Notes: generated by a model not told the origin, from the letters alone. A stretch of DNA of 60,000 nt from Strigamia acuminata (GCA_949358305.1 OX442323.1:4528001-4588000); one strand, 5' to 3'. Counted from the stretch's first letter, positions 44,701-53,347 are shown. Numbers and translations: made by a program.

Positions 44701-45371
44701 TAAATTTATTAAATATTTGAAAAAAATTTTACTATATAAACTCTTTCCACATTCAAGAGGAGCCCTGGAAGCTGGGCTCCCATTGGCCTTATTTAATTAC
44801 TCAGAACTGCAGTTGAACTACTGCTACTAGGAAAAGTACTTCCTTATGATTTTTAGTCAATTCGTGAATAATTATGGTTGAAATGATGTACATTTAATGT
44901 TATTATGTTATTATGTTTTCTATCTTTGAAATAAAGTTTTATGATGTTGTTAGTTAAAACAAATTTCTTTTCATTTTAGTGCTTGCTTTGTCTAGAAAGC
45001 ACATGTTATTTGCATTTTGTATTGAGTCTGGTGTTTTGAGTCTTTTTTTATGTATTACTACACAAGTGAAATGGCTCGGCCAATGGGAGCCCAGCTTCCA
45101 GGGCTCCTCTTGAATGTGGAAAGAGTATACCTATGTACACATTTCAAACGTAGGCCTTTGTAATTTTAATAAATTTGTCAAATTGTCTAGAGACATCGTG
45201 CAAACCCGTATTTCCCAACCTTTACATAAAAATAATATATTGGTAACTTACCTCCATTATTTTACTGTAATGAAATGTTGGAAGAAATGCAAGAAGCACC
45301 ACGCCTAAAATCAAAAGACAACTCCCAAAGACAAGAGCAAATACTTGCCAGCATTGTTTATTGCGTTTCAT
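29114..45371 (-). CDS. CD36-family gene 3, 12 exons, open despite an 11-kb intron
   Basis: Exons: 45252-45371, 43873-44033, 43603-43747, 32120-32329, 31974-32059, 31016-31065, 30877-30946, 30636-30814, 30448-30566, 29824-29897, 29380-29431, 29114-29317. Phases agree throughout, giving about 489 residues. Motifs: MKRNKQCWQVFALVFGSC then a helix, YLFNVTNPQDILLNSSKP, TPFVTKTVDEMTFKGYQDK, CYCSKSKTCFKSGVFDISAC, HFYQGDDTYYQAVIGLNRS, VRPVSHI and a C-terminal helix near IACYVLICIGSGILLFLLY. Intron 6 starts GCAAGC instead of GT, a recognised GC-AG form. Intron 3 (32330-43602) holds nested transposons including Gypsy-1. Intron 1 holds a transposase fragment and MITE copy E. The tail ends early (KYTGS) compared with gene 1. 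Confidence 0.85.
30144..30405. mobile_element. MITE candidate with GTTCGCACC ends (intron 9 of gene 3)
   Basis: GTTCGCACCAAAAAG at the left and CTTTCTGGTGCGAAC at the right are inverted repeats of about 15 bp. The interior has further CTAG-containing inverted motifs. Target duplication is not clear. Confidence 0.45.
31471..31718. mobile_element. hAT-like MITE carrying a second hAT-like MITE (intron 5 of gene 3)
   Basis: The outer ends CAGTGGCGGTTTTA and, inverted, CAGTGGTGGTTTTAG are matching termini with imperfect GCTTCATG/GCAACATG flanks. A second element (31515-31684) inside it is flanked by perfect GCCTAGGG duplications and ends TTGCCGACCCCTG like the element at 18074. Confidence 0.7.
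32743..33732 (-). repeat. Gypsy-1 3' LTR
   Basis: On the minus strand it starts TGTCACGGCCCGGC and ends AACCAGTTCATGATA. It is the complete LTR copy, about 990 bp. The ORF-like stretches inside are LTR sequence. Confidence 0.8.
33733..34249 (-). other. Gypsy-1 3' untranslated stretch with an imperfect repeat
   Basis: CGTGGACTCAACAACAC occurs twice (about 33869 and 34029), each followed by GCGTTAA-type sequence. There is no ORF that I would call. Confidence 0.5.
34250..36082 (-). CDS. Gypsy-1 downstream ORF, 610 residues, unrecognised
   Basis: The frame is fully open. The N-terminus is basic (MTGRGNGVRPPWRGGKNGKNK). At about residues 71-95 two CPVCSGWGHLH / CFVCEGFG knuckles give four CxxC-type cysteines with glycine spacing, similar to DnaJ-type zinc repeats. 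The middle is P- and R-rich, the 385-430 region is acidic, and the end is helical (SISALVHLLEESHVRVLQQLL). It is not a typical envelope protein: no signal peptide or transmembrane segment is seen. It lies where an env or third ORF would be. It might be a displaced Gag-like protein, because zinc knuckles and a basic terminus would fit, but no capsid signature is recognisable. Confidence 0.7.
   Translation of the reverse strand: MTGRGNGVRPPWRGGKNGKNKTSVVTRRQRQARERYVCPYPVPRLFETGPILMPNYHPDHPMCRAYPNRELCPVCSGWGHLHQGRDECFVCEGFGNLRRAQFKIWMRRVQALCLGRSVADGRDISFYVLPDRFQPLLGSASDCNRFAIQHEAYWRNTIQMAAAENIRPHNWQYPPIGCLIMAPGTVTPELPSFFRQWAPMVRGQPRNPPPITSRLHSQARQRRDNPQAPVVVGAARTAEEHQRLRLIAERNAHLLRDISRLQDDPLMHAAQSSMLEEIEDVRESSRFRNVASGMMVPRCRPVPTLQPVPEASTSRVEISEILPEVEEIPPPIDETVLSTALLPVGQSQCEMDEMATPFGVDLKRDWTESDMEWLIRCHDEATRRRAAAFPGGMIPRSTPAQLEQSMDYVGELPNLRVHLTDAGRGVEFLSDSSDDEEAESCPRRPLLPIFTGRQVQRDLPFATQPEDFVIAIQKLVSDQHRKRDFVSCRELQLYFETIMARATFDDIFPMGTLEWESPSRWRTDTYLDADSTRWKEFFYLILKRELGLSESISALVHLLEESHVRVLQQLLANTLTEFRPRNEQQLGDVITYRATTLMKELVTAMTGYEF
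36199..36456 (-). CDS. Small hydrophobic ORF in Gypsy-1 spacer
   Basis: The 85-codon ORF is strongly hydrophobic (ILYFCFGLLRVCVSLILIVI, FHVICFTIFITAVIF), with two or three potential membrane segments. It lies just upstream of the 610-codon ORF in the same direction. It may be a remnant membrane protein or just T-rich sequence read by chance. Confidence 0.25.
   Translation of the reverse strand: MNFVHLCEDFVLLLDALINIFSPILYFCFGLLRVCVSLILIVIPFHVICFTIFITAVIFNCEYLFWLSYELLRELYRVIFYNPRY
36457..37445 (-). other. Gypsy-1 spacer between pol and the downstream ORF
   Basis: About 1 kb without a supportable ORF. It may hold a splice acceptor or internal promoter for the downstream ORF, but I could not identify one. 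Confidence 0.4.
37446..41906 (-). CDS. Gypsy-1 Pol polyprotein (protease remnant, RT, RNase H, AT-hooks, integrase)
   Basis: The 1486-codon frame starts inside the protease: the DLLLGRDF segment near residue 50 is present, but the catalytic DTG/DSG is missing. Reverse transcriptase spans about 310-490 with VYIDDIIVFSKTF near 453. RNase H includes LQTDASYSGLGAAL near 610 and ends before VADALSRAP. Then comes a linker with four AT-hook-like motifs (VGRPRKV twice, RGRPPK, VGRPKK) at about 848-900. The integrase follows with H/H/C/C zinc residues near 1065-1110 and a catalytic D, D, E in YVDYFGK, SDNAP and AERLN. A GPY/F-like module (GDWVTLKSR, then IIGPNTVLL) comes next. An LTR-joined deletion upstream makes it defective, although the frame is otherwise open. 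Confidence 0.9.
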   Translation of the reverse strand: MGVEMVVLHETIRVANNQLVEVLGSVEITVRAPQTLISFVCLVIEDSSADLLLGRDFCRAVGLCTDHGLNCWFIRGSEERRSFMTMRQALASDPVLLLPLIPAAPKMAVPAPISDVNCVLLNHRTLPAETFELPHDDAPFRVKVVVSRKTAENRSWTFLWSPPRREKSRRTKFRDTTRVYRRPMCFSQLRRSKRVRRARKRLSQSAESSVPSVPPDSVISDVEGKVGSTGGQFSPTTNFVEYLPCPDPTKLDWIYGQLSNQLSPKRITHLIDALKPVSNIFREEVGLCNNTLFEVDLKPDFRPIHVPVRPVNPAKKAIIDQYIDQKLAQGIIRRSKSDCAVAPVVVPKKDGRWRCAMDFRPINAQTMPDVYPLPDIDNIFSYLGGAKWFSIIDGREAFHQIGVRPGDERFLAFITHRGLYEYVRMPFGPINGPATLQRAMNLTLAEFLYKCVFVYIDDIIVFSKTFEEHVEHLKQVLTLLDAAGFTMNAGKTELCKRSLEVLGHIVEEGKIRPNPKKTSAIQLFPAPTNVKELQRFKGMIGYYSSFFPGYSKTCEVFRPLMKKNAPWNWTDGCQAAFEYLRNQVATSTLQRRFPDWSKPYILQTDASYSGLGAALMQLDNNGIRVPIAFASRALNSAEKNYNVTEIECLAAVWAVKRFRNYLELMDFYLESDHKCLKWLFAQREPKGRLARWILSMSDFRFTFLHCSGTSNRVADALSRAPVDPAIEIGDDDCPLVDEATYCAFFDDFASWPTIEMVELDEHFVPKPSGSKIVNAAKLRKKLRILQKRREFEELEPLELFGDADTRPPKPPGPSRGGSVPADMENVVFDAHQLSGVTTPPAALPPKRCVGRPRKVIAPPTDLPLKRHVGRPRKVIVAPTDPVPKRKRGRPPKPKRKVGRPKKVVSPARSEHSSSPASPVSDRGKSGSERFLSDHSSDEYRTTVPPLPTQPNTRSRQTQQPLDGQISPYESEDLDEDRPAEHPAYELLPTQKRMREVQLADAWSRGIMLYLESQHLPLGEDEAEKIKKQSVDMALYHGLLCRYPPVSIGQRAQSRRIYLPEPLRRIYFHCLHFPPTSGHLGIEKTMMRLKTRVFWPGMKKDVAEWIKVCGPCQRAKVERRLPMGEMETAKPRRRFRTIYVDYFGKKLKSSQGNCYAFVMVDAASRWVDVRLTENADVPTTIRQIEKFVQRWAFPRTLISDNAPTFRSARFQAHCAGMGIVNKYISVYHPQGNLAERLNQSLKTCILAYIDEHVNWDRHIGYFILAINASYQTSLKFSPYMMIVGQEARYPGDLDSDTDDGDPLPPDEARYLHRYMLRVGAEARKNLEIANLRHKRWYDRKRRPHDFKPGDWVTLKSRILSSADKQVSAGFQQRTEGIYIIHRIIGPNTVLLMKDDGSVTQPYHIVDLRHWYSEPDDSAKTSADVLDPPEVLTAAGSERVPSFISKADMDDIHNRVDKFNAESREICMNFYAENRVRLKDCEHGESSS
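41935..42902 (-). repeat. Gypsy-1 5' LTR, truncated at its inner end
   Basis: It matches 32743-33732 over about 968 bp but stops at TTTAAAATAT and joins pol sequence directly. The missing tail and primer-binding site mark a deletion junction at about 41935. Confidence 0.8.
43316..43430. mobile_element. hAT-like MITE adjacent to the nested stack
   Basis: The ends CAGGGGTCAACAACCTTTTG and AGGTTGCCGACTCCTG are flanked by GTCTAGGG and GTCTAGGC. It belongs to the 14449/23300 family, inserted in opposite orientation and into the duplication made by the element at 32393-43307. Confidence 0.8.
44224..44381 (+). pseudogene. mariner/Tc1-type transposase C-terminal fragment
   Basis: The open stretch reads PLDFFLWGYTKDIVYRTNVR, followed by a helical segment ending RRAWTDIKISY, the typical C-terminal end of mariner-superfamily DDE transposases. 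An end-like ACAGGGTGTTCACAAAGTC lies at about 44155. The N-terminal and catalytic parts are missing. A related fragment occurs near 56545-56640. Confidence 0.6.
44737..45127. mobile_element. TACTC-family palindromic MITE, copy E (CD36 gene 3 intron 1)
   Basis: The right arm, read in inverse, is TACTCTTTCCACATTCAAG; the left arm is the same with a TAAACTC tip. The arms run for about 50 bp and include GGAGCCC(TGGAAGCT)GGGCTCC and CTCCCATTGGCC. The core box ACTTGTGTAGTAATAC is on the right side only. Confidence 0.85.
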
Positions 45372-46714
45372 TGCGTGAGTTACATAGAAAAATGACTTGG
45401 TATTTGGTCTTGTGTATATTTAAGTACAAGTGGTGATTCATGGTGCAATTTTACCCAATAACGGAACGCCATGTTACACTGAAATGTTGAGAATATAAGC
45501 GTCATCATGGTTTTCACTTATGAAATCACTTTTTGGCCAATAATTTAGTTGGTCTGACCAATCACACTGTTTAGTTCTGTATGTCTTAACCTTTTATTTG
45601 TAGAAATGAATTTTATCATCTGGGTTTAACCAATGAATACGAAGAAGAGATAAGCAAGTTGTGCCAATTTCTTTTGCATATGAAAAATCATTCAATCTTG
45701 TGATTGATTGACAAGCTAACTTGAAAACATTTTTGAAAGAGTTAATTCAATAAAACACATTTCGTTGTTAATAGAACTAACACAATAGATATTTTTGAAT
45801 TTCCTAAGTAAATCGAAAGATCATTCACTTCACTTTGATATTATCTACTGAAGTCTGCTTAATTTGATTTTCCTCACGATTACTTTCATTTTTATTTATT
45901 TATTTATTTATCTTACTTATTTTTCTTATTTTTTCATTTTACCTATTTTTCTTATTGTTTTATTTTACTTATTTTTCTTATTGTTTTATTTTACTTATTT
46001 TTCTTATTGTTTTATTTTACTTATTTTTCTTATTGTTTTATTTTACTTACTTTTCTTATAAAACAATAAGAAAAATTTTATTTATTTTATTTTTTTTATT
46101 TTATTTATTTTTGATACGTGCTCTTTTCTAACAATGTTCAAAATGTGTAATTCTTGTTTCTATTTCATGGTTTGATACCTGTTTGATTTTTATCCAAATA
46201 ATAAGCCTAAATGTTTTTTCTTTACCTTCGTGTAATGATTTCTGCCTTATGTCTGTTAAACATCCTAAGTTTTGTTTTGTCATCCCATAAATAAGTTATA
46301 ACCTTGTAAACTTTGCCTGGTTTATCCCTTGGTCATGTCTGGACCAACACTTGGGTGTTGTTTTGATTTTTCCAGACCGGTCCAAGATGAATAATATTCA
46401 TGTTTCCCCCTTTTGTTGTTTAGAATATCTGTTTTTTCCTGGTTCAAATTTTCCTGTCTGTCATACGCTTTGTGAATCACTACATTTATCTATTGTGAGC
46501 ATTCTCTTTAATGCCCTTTGGTATTTTTATTACGCAAGTGACACTTCTTTGGGGTCGGATTGAACGAGCGGTATTTTTTTTGTCTTTGAGCGCGTAAACA
46601 CAGCGCATAAGTCAAGTCTGGTCGTTTCGCCATTTGAGGTCCCAACCACACTTGGCAATTTTCACATTGTTTGAGATTTTTTGTAATGCAATTCTGGTGT
46701 TTGGGTCTACTTTT
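45372..46714. other. Intergenic DNA upstream of CD36 gene 3, with a T-rich minisatellite
   Basis: No gene is seen. From about 45890 to 46090 a T-rich minisatellite repeats TTTTACTTATTTTTCTTATTG about four times, then reverses (AAAACAATAAGAAAAAT). A possible TATA-like ATATAC lies near 45416, about 45 nt from the start codon of gene 3. Confidence 0.5.
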
Positions 46715-46793
46715 CCGGATCACTACACCAGTAAACTGGCTCGACCAATGGGAGTAAACATTGTGAGGTGCCTTTTTGAGTGCAACTCGAGTA
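46640..46793. mobile_element. TACTC-family MITE, copy F (one end visible)
   Basis: The right end, read in inverse, is TACTCGAGTTGCACTCAAAA followed by CTCCCATTGGTCGAGCC, ACTGGTGTAGTGATCC and AAACACCAGAATTGCATTAC. I do not see the opposite arm, so the left boundary is a guess. The tip matches the lone tip at about 22262-22302. Confidence 0.65.
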
Positions 46794-47156
46794 TATGTGA
46801 TGTTTTTATATCATCTAGTCAGGTCATTCAGATTTCCATTGCGATCATACTGCTCCCACAGGCCCGGCCAACTTAACCATTGGGCTAAAAGGACTGCAGA
46901 CTCGGGCGCCAGACACCTCCTGTGAAGAGTCTTCAAAAATGTGCAACATGTATATCTTGATCCTATTTATTTCTAATGTGTTATTTAGTTAAGTTTCATC
47001 GTACGACAAGGGCAAGAGGCGCTAATATTTTTGGCTCAGGGTGCTGAAATGTATTAGGATGGCTCACATATTAACAAACTACAGGCGCTTCAGGAATCTT
47101 TGCGGCCAGGAGTGACTAATGCACTTAACATAATTATTAGCACACGTCATGAATAT

Positions 47157-47700
47157 TGTTACGAGCGCAGACCTCGCTGTACGACAGCGGGCCTAAACGC
47201 TCTGTTTAGAGAATTAATTCTGAAAGCTCTCACTAGGCACACTGGAGTTTCCAAATCCGCTCACCAGTTGTCACTGTGTTAATTATGCACAGGGCAACTG
47301 GACTAATCAATCAAGTAGAGCGGGGGTGGACCCAGAGTTTACCTGGTGAGCTAAGTGGGTTTGAGAGAGCAGAAATGTTCTGAGCCTCAAACAGTTAACA
47401 TGGTAAGTAAAGGCTTCTGTGGACCAGCGCACACAGCGCTTGGTCCCACCCCGCCTTTCCAAATTCATAGAGATATAATTTGATTATCATTCTTGCTTTC
47501 TTGCTTTATGTTTATGTAAAATAAAGGATTATGTTTATCATTTGATTTTGTTAAGTTTGTAATAAGTCCCATAGAATAAAAGAGATTTATTTAAATGATA
47601 AATCAGTTCTCTCAATCATTTCACCTAAAGGATTTCAAGGTCTTTGCTAAATTAATTAGCATTTGTTATGTGTGTGGATCACCCCAACCCACACGTAACA
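47157..47700 (+). repeat. Gypsy-2 5' LTR
   Basis: It begins TGTTACGAGCGC and ends CACACGTAACA, with TGTTACG/CGTAACA inverted ends. AATAAA lies near 47521 and again near 47575. Confidence 0.95.
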
Positions 47701-48479
47701 AAGTGGTGGAGATGCGGAATTAAAAGACCCTGTATAATTGCTTTATTTAAGAGCTAAAATGTTAGTAAAAATCTGGAATTTTGAGTAAAATAGTTGAAAA
47801 TTTGTCCCTGAAAATGAGTAAGGTTGAGAAAGCAAATTGCCTATAATATTATCAGATTTGAAAGCAAATAAAGAGACTTGTGAAAATCAATTTTAGTGTG
47901 AAAATTGAGAATTGGGAATGAATATTTAATTGTTTTGTGTGAAAATGTTGAATATTTAATTATCTTGTGTAAAAGTGTTGAATATTTAAGTGTTTGAGTT
48001 GAAACTGAGCATGAATGTTAAATGAGTTTGCATGTTACTGAATATTTAATTAGTTGAAAACAATTAAACAGTATTTTAGAATTAAAGCCTAGTTTTAATG
48101 ATAAATCATTTTAAGGTTATACATATTTTGAATAATTTTAAGAATTGTAAATAGTTTTAAAACAATTTTAACTCATGCACAGTTATAAGTAATAATATTA
48201 TGAATTATTTTCTTTTCTCCTTAGCATGGTGAAAGTGTTTTAGTGATTAGTGTTTCACAGGTGAGGTGAATTTGTGTTTTGTGAGTGTGTGCCTTCTATG
48301 GTTGGAGTGGATCCATATTGAAGCTGGATCCTTCAAATATAACATTTCGCAAGAAATCATCAAGTATAATTGCGGAAGACAGAGAGCGACACTACACATT
48401 AACAACAGAATTCAAGTCTGATGAACATTTGGATAGTGAGATAGAACCAGAGGATAGTGAACCTCTAGAAGAAGTCAAG
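47701..48479 (+). other. Gypsy-2 leader
   Basis: TGGTGGAGATGCGG, two or three nt after the LTR, sits where a tRNA primer-binding site is expected. The leader is AT-rich with repeated TTGAATATTTAA-type units. The gag frame is open from about 48285, but its first ATG is at 48480. Confidence 0.6.
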
Positions 48480-49547
48480 ATGGCGACTAGCTCAACTGCA
48501 ACGTTGGAAACCCTATTAAAAGGACTAGTAGTGCAAAAGCGCAATCCAGTCAATTATGATACCAGAACGGGGAACATTGACGAATGGATTGTTGGTTATG
48601 AAGCGATTGTTGCTACGGATACGGAACGTGCCAAGCATCTGCCGATTGTAATGAAGGAAGATGCGCTCTCCTGGTACGTCGAGCAGCTACAAGCTAACCC
48701 TAGCTGGGCTTGGGACGAATGGAAAGCAGCATTGCAGAAAAAATTCCGCCGTAGGCCCGAGCACGTCCTCAATACCCTACACGCCCTTAAGCATGAAGAA
48801 GGGACAGCCATTGACTTTATTAAGAAAGTTCTCCACTTGTGTTCATTTGCCAGACCAGCCCTCAGTGAAACCCAGAAAATCAACTATGTCTATCAGGCTA
48901 TGAAACAGCCGATAAAAGACAGGTTGATGACAGTTTTTCCTACAGCTATGGATGATTTGATGGAAAGAGTTCAGCTTTATGAAGCCCATGGAGTGAAGGA
49001 AGATCCGTCGACAGCTTTACTGACCCTTGTACAGAAACTTGTGGCTGACAAGGCGACCGTCGCACCGTCAACTTATTTGACTGGAGTGGCAGAAGCCCCA
49101 AAGTCGCTCGCAGAACTTGTAGCAGAAAACAACTTTCTAAAAGAACAGAATATGTTTTTGCAGAATGGCGTATTGCAAGAGACGATCTCTCCAATTTTCC
49201 ATCAAGGGACTTGGTTTACCCCAGTCAACAATCAGCGTCAAGGAGGAAAATTTTTCCAAGGAACCCAGCAGAAGCAGCAGCAATTCCAGCAAAGTTCTCC
49301 GCAGAACTGGCAGAATTTTCAGCAGCAGCAAACTGGACCCGGATGTTTCCATCAGCCCAACTGCACCTGCTGTGCGTCACAAAACAGAGGTGGCGGTGGG
49401 AAGAGGCGTGATACTTGGCGTTATAATAATAAGAATAATGAAGAAAATAACAGTAACCAAGGAAATGGTCCTGCTAACAATAACAGCGGTAATAACCAAG
49501 CAAGAAATCCACCTGGGAATCAAAAACAACAGAACCGGGGAAACTAG
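48480..49547 (+). CDS. Gypsy-2 Gag
   Basis: From ATG at 48480 it encodes 355 residues; the frame is open back to 48285, without an earlier ATG. The N-terminal half is capsid-like and helical (DEWIVGYEAIV, WYVEQLQANPSWAWDEWKAAL). The C-terminal part is Q/N/G-rich and basic, with CFHQPNCTCCASQ but no canonical CCHC knuckle. The stop TAG at 49545 follows the slippery heptamer directly. The product would form the particle that packages element RNA. Confidence 0.85.
   Translation: MATSSTATLETLLKGLVVQKRNPVNYDTRTGNIDEWIVGYEAIVATDTERAKHLPIVMKEDALSWYVEQLQANPSWAWDEWKAALQKKFRRRPEHVLNTLHALKHEEGTAIDFIKKVLHLCSFARPALSETQKINYVYQAMKQPIKDRLMTVFPTAMDDLMERVQLYEAHGVKEDPSTALLTLVQKLVADKATVAPSTYLTGVAEAPKSLAELVAENNFLKEQNMFLQNGVLQETISPIFHQGTWFTPVNNQRQGGKFFQGTQQKQQQFQQSSPQNWQNFQQQQTGPGCFHQPNCTCCASQNRGGGGKRRDTWRYNNKNNEENNSNQGNGPANNNSGNNQARNPPGNQKQQNRGN
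49538..49544 (+). promoter_or_regulatory. -1 ribosomal frameshift site between gag and pol
   Basis: G GGA AAC in the gag frame is a canonical X XXY YYZ slippery heptamer, immediately before the gag TAG. The pol frame is -1 relative to gag and is open from 49496, so a slip here yields a Gag-Pol fusion that reads CTA GTA GTG CCA onwards. Confidence 0.75.
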
Positions 49548-52500
49548 TAGTGCCACAAAGACAGTTAAAAAGTAGGCGTAGGAGAAGAAGAATGAGAAGG
49601 AAGTTGGAAATAGTTGACATTAACACCACTGAAGAAATGCTGACAATACCTGTCGTAGTGAACAATTTAGAAGTCAAAGGTGTATTGGATTCAGGTGGAT
49701 ATAGAAATATTATAAGTGAGGAACTGGCTGATAGATTGCAACTGTCACGTCGGCTTTGCCCTTATATCAAATTGAGGGTAATTGATAACTCCTTAATATC
49801 TCCTGAAGGAATTGGGAAAATTACAGTCACTATTGGAAGATTGGACTACAGCATGGAGGTATTAGTAGTGCGGGGATTTGGTCATGAGCTCTTACTAGGT
49901 GATCCTTTCCTCAAACAAGCAGGGTGTGTGTTGGACTATGACCGACGGAAGGTCTTTGTGGGGCGAAAAAGTGAAGGATTTAAACCGGAAGTTTTTCCAA
50001 TGTCAAGAAATTATCTGGAACAAACATTTATTGGCAGACTTACTAAATCAATAAAAATTCCAGCAATGCACGAATGCATGCTTTTCATTGGAGTGAACAA
50101 TAATAAAACTAATGAAGATTTGTTTGCAGAGCCATTATCCAATTTGACTGATAGATTGGGAGTAATTGGCTGTAAAACTCTAACTACATTTAAGGATGGA
50201 TCAGGCATAATGCGAGTTGCGAATCCGACGAAGAAGGCGGTTTATCTGCAGAAAGGAACAGCGATTGCCAAGGCATACCACGTCATTGACATTGGTAGTT
50301 TTGAGGAGCAGCCACCTAATGGCTTGAACTTTGATTCCGCCGTGTCAAGTGATCTACTGGATACAAACCAAAAGGAGCAGCTGAAGAGCCTACTGCGTAA
50401 GAATGAAGATAGATTTGCCACTTCAGATCAGGATTTAGGCAGAGTAAAGGTCTACAAGCATAAAATAGACACAGGTGATGCACAGCCAATTCACCTGCAG
50501 CCATATCGCCGATCCATGAAAGAGAAAGAAGTCGAAGCAGAGGAAACCCAGAAACTGCTTGAAATGGATGTAATCAGAGAGTCCGAGAGTCCATGGAGTG
50601 CGCCAGTGCTTTTAATTAAGAGACGTGATGGCAAATGGCGGTTTTGTGTTGATTGGAGGCGGCTGAATGCAGTGACTAAGAAGATGGTTTACCCACTCCC
50701 CCGAATCGACGACACCTTAGACCAACTGTCAGGTGCGAAGTATTTTTCCATGATGGATTTAATCCAGGGATATTTCCAAGTCGAGATTGATGAGGAGGAT
50801 AAGGAAAAGACTGCGTTCACAACGTCTTCCGGTCATTACGAATTTAATGTACTGGGCCAGGGCTTGTGTAATAGTCCTGCGGCATTCCAAAAGCTCATGA
50901 ACAAAGTGCTTGGTAACCTCCTAGGAAAAGTGTGTATAGCCTACTTGGACGATCTGATCATCTTTTCAAAGACATTCGACCAGCATTTGGTTGATTTAGA
51001 CAACGTCTTTTCGAAATTGCGCACGGCGAATTTAAAGGTCAAATTAAGTAAATGCACTTTTGGAACGGATACCATTAAGTATTTGGGACACGTCATCAAT
51101 GCAAAAGGAGTTTCACCGGATCCACGTAATTTGGAGTCCGTGGCGAAGTTCCCAAAACCAACAACAGTAAAGCAGTTGCAAGGATTTCTTGGATTATGTT
51201 CTTATTATCGCAAATTTATTCGTGGTTTTTCAGACGTGTCCAAGTGCCTTGTAAATCTGACAAAGAAAGAAGAAAAGTATGATTGGGGACCGCCACACGA
51301 TGAAGCGTTCCAGAAGCTGAAGACGGCCCTAACGACAGTTCCAGTGCTGGCTCATCCAAATTTCAGCGAGCCCTTTATGATCTCTACTGACGCCAGTGCA
51401 TATGGATTAGGAGTTGTGCTGAAACAAAAGATAAATAAACAAGAACATGTCGTAGCCTACGCTAGCCGACTGCTTAGCAAAGCAGAGCAGAATTATGATA
51501 CGACAGAACGTGAGTGCCTTGCGATCATCTTTGGCATACAAAAGTTCCGACCTTACTTGTATGGCCAAAAATTCTACGTTATTACGGACCATTCAGCGTT
51601 GCAGTGGCTCAAAACTGTGAGAAATCCCAACGGACGACTCACCAGATGGTCACTCCAATTGGTGGACTATGACTATGAGGTCATTCACAAGAGTGGTAAA
51701 AAACATCAAGATGCAGATGCGTTAAGTCGTATTCCTGAGGCAGTGGGCGAAGAAGAAATAATTGATTTACCTTTGTTGCTACTGGAAAATCTGGACCTAC
51801 CTGCCGAGCAGCGAAAGGATCAGAAGCTGAAGGAATACGTTGATGCACTTCGAGATATTGAGCGCCTTTCGAAAAAGAAGAGACGATCTTTACAACAGTT
51901 CGTGCTCCAGGATGAAGTTTTGTTCAGAAGGAAGAATTTCCTGGGCAACGAAAGGTTACTGCTGGTTGTGCCAAAACACTTACAGCAAGATGTTCTGCAC
52001 GAGATGCATGATGGCCTTCCAGGAGCTCATCTGGGCCTGTCGAAAACTTGGAAAAGAATAAGCACCAGATTCCATTGGCCCAGAATTTATGCAGAGGTCA
52101 GAGACTACGTCTTGTCCTGCAAGAAGTGCGCTGCAGCAAAAACAGATACCACACCACCAAAAGGATTATTGCAGCCCTGGACAACCGTGACCAGACCATT
52201 CCAAAGAGTAGGAATGGACACTTTAGGAAAATTCCCGACTTCAAAGAAAGGGAATAATTATGTGTTTGTTATGACGGACTATCTATCTAGAGCGGTCTGT
52301 GCGAGAGCGTCACCAACTTGCACGGCCATTGCAGCAGCGGATGCTTTAGTTTATGAGATAATGGTGAAAGAAGGATCTCCAAGGGAAATTCTGACTGACC
52401 GTGGTACAGAATACAGAAATGAATTGATGGAGGAGGTCTCGAGACTCTATAAATCAAAACATAAAACAACTAGCGGATATCATGCCAGGACAAACGGTTT

Positions 52501-53347
52501 AACGGAGCGTTTTAACGCAACACTTGCGAAAATGCTTCTGAACTACGTAAATGAAGATCATACGGACTGGGATGATTTCCTGCCACACCTGTTATTCTCG
52601 TACAACACGTCGGTTCACGAGACAACTGGATATACCCCATACTTTTTATTAAGGGGGTATGAAGCAGATGTTAACGTCGATGTGAATCTGAATCTCCCGA
52701 AGAAGGAATTCACTTTGAGAACTGCCAAATTCATCGAGGCAGCAAGGAGAATCTCAAACCAGAGACTGGAGCAGATGTCAGCTAAAAGCAAAGAAAGATT
52801 TGATAAGAACAGAAAGGTTGTGGAGTTCGAGCCTGGAGAATACGTTTATTTGAAAAAACCGAACAGAAAGGTTGGACTCAGTGAGAAATTACTGCCACAA
52901 TATTCTGGTCCTTACGAAATAGTGCGCCGAACTGCACCAAACGATTACCAAATAGTAGATTCAACTGGTAAAAAATCAGACATTGTAAACGTGGAAAGGT
53001 TAAAACCTTACAAGCCAAGGAAAGAAGTATCCATAATTATGGATAGGAATAGTGAAACTGAGGTGAAGGCGGAAAATTCTAACAAAACTAAGTTGATGGA
53101 AAGTAAAGGAATTGAAGAAGTTAGAATTAACACTAAAAAAGCACTAAAACAATCAAAAAAACCATGCCAAGAAAGATTCATAAGTGACGAGGATCAGATT
53201 TCTTTGAAATCGTTGTTCGAGCCGGAAGTGACATCGGAGGAACGTTCGAAGAAATTGCCAACAGAGGACGTCGCTGACGAAACACGTGATTTCCGTTCTG
53301 AGCGGTTAAGACCACGAGCACGGACAAATTATCGCCGGTTTTATTGA
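49545..53347 (+). CDS. Gypsy-2 Pol polyprotein (protease, RT, RNase H, integrase)
   Basis: The frame gives about 1265 residues from 49550 and has no ATG until 49592, consistent with frameshift expression. Protease: GVLDSGG active site near residue 47 and LLLGDPFL. Reverse transcriptase: WRFCVDWRRLN, YPLPRIDDTL and AYLDDLIIFSKTF near residue 465. RNase H: ISTDASAYGLG near 613 and DADALSRIP. Integrase: zinc residues in AHLGLSKTW...CKKC, then catalytic MDTLGKF, LTDRGTEY and TERFNATL. A GPY-like end (YSGPYEIVRR) and a basic C-terminus follow. No deletion, stop or frameshift is visible, so the element may be autonomous. Confidence 0.95.

Noticed and set aside
45864-46061. 65-codon membrane-like ORF
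   Set aside because: It is translation of a T-rich minisatellite.
47100-47282. 60-codon ORF at the left edge of Gypsy-2
   Set aside because: It crosses the 5' LTR boundary and most of it repeats in the 3' LTR.
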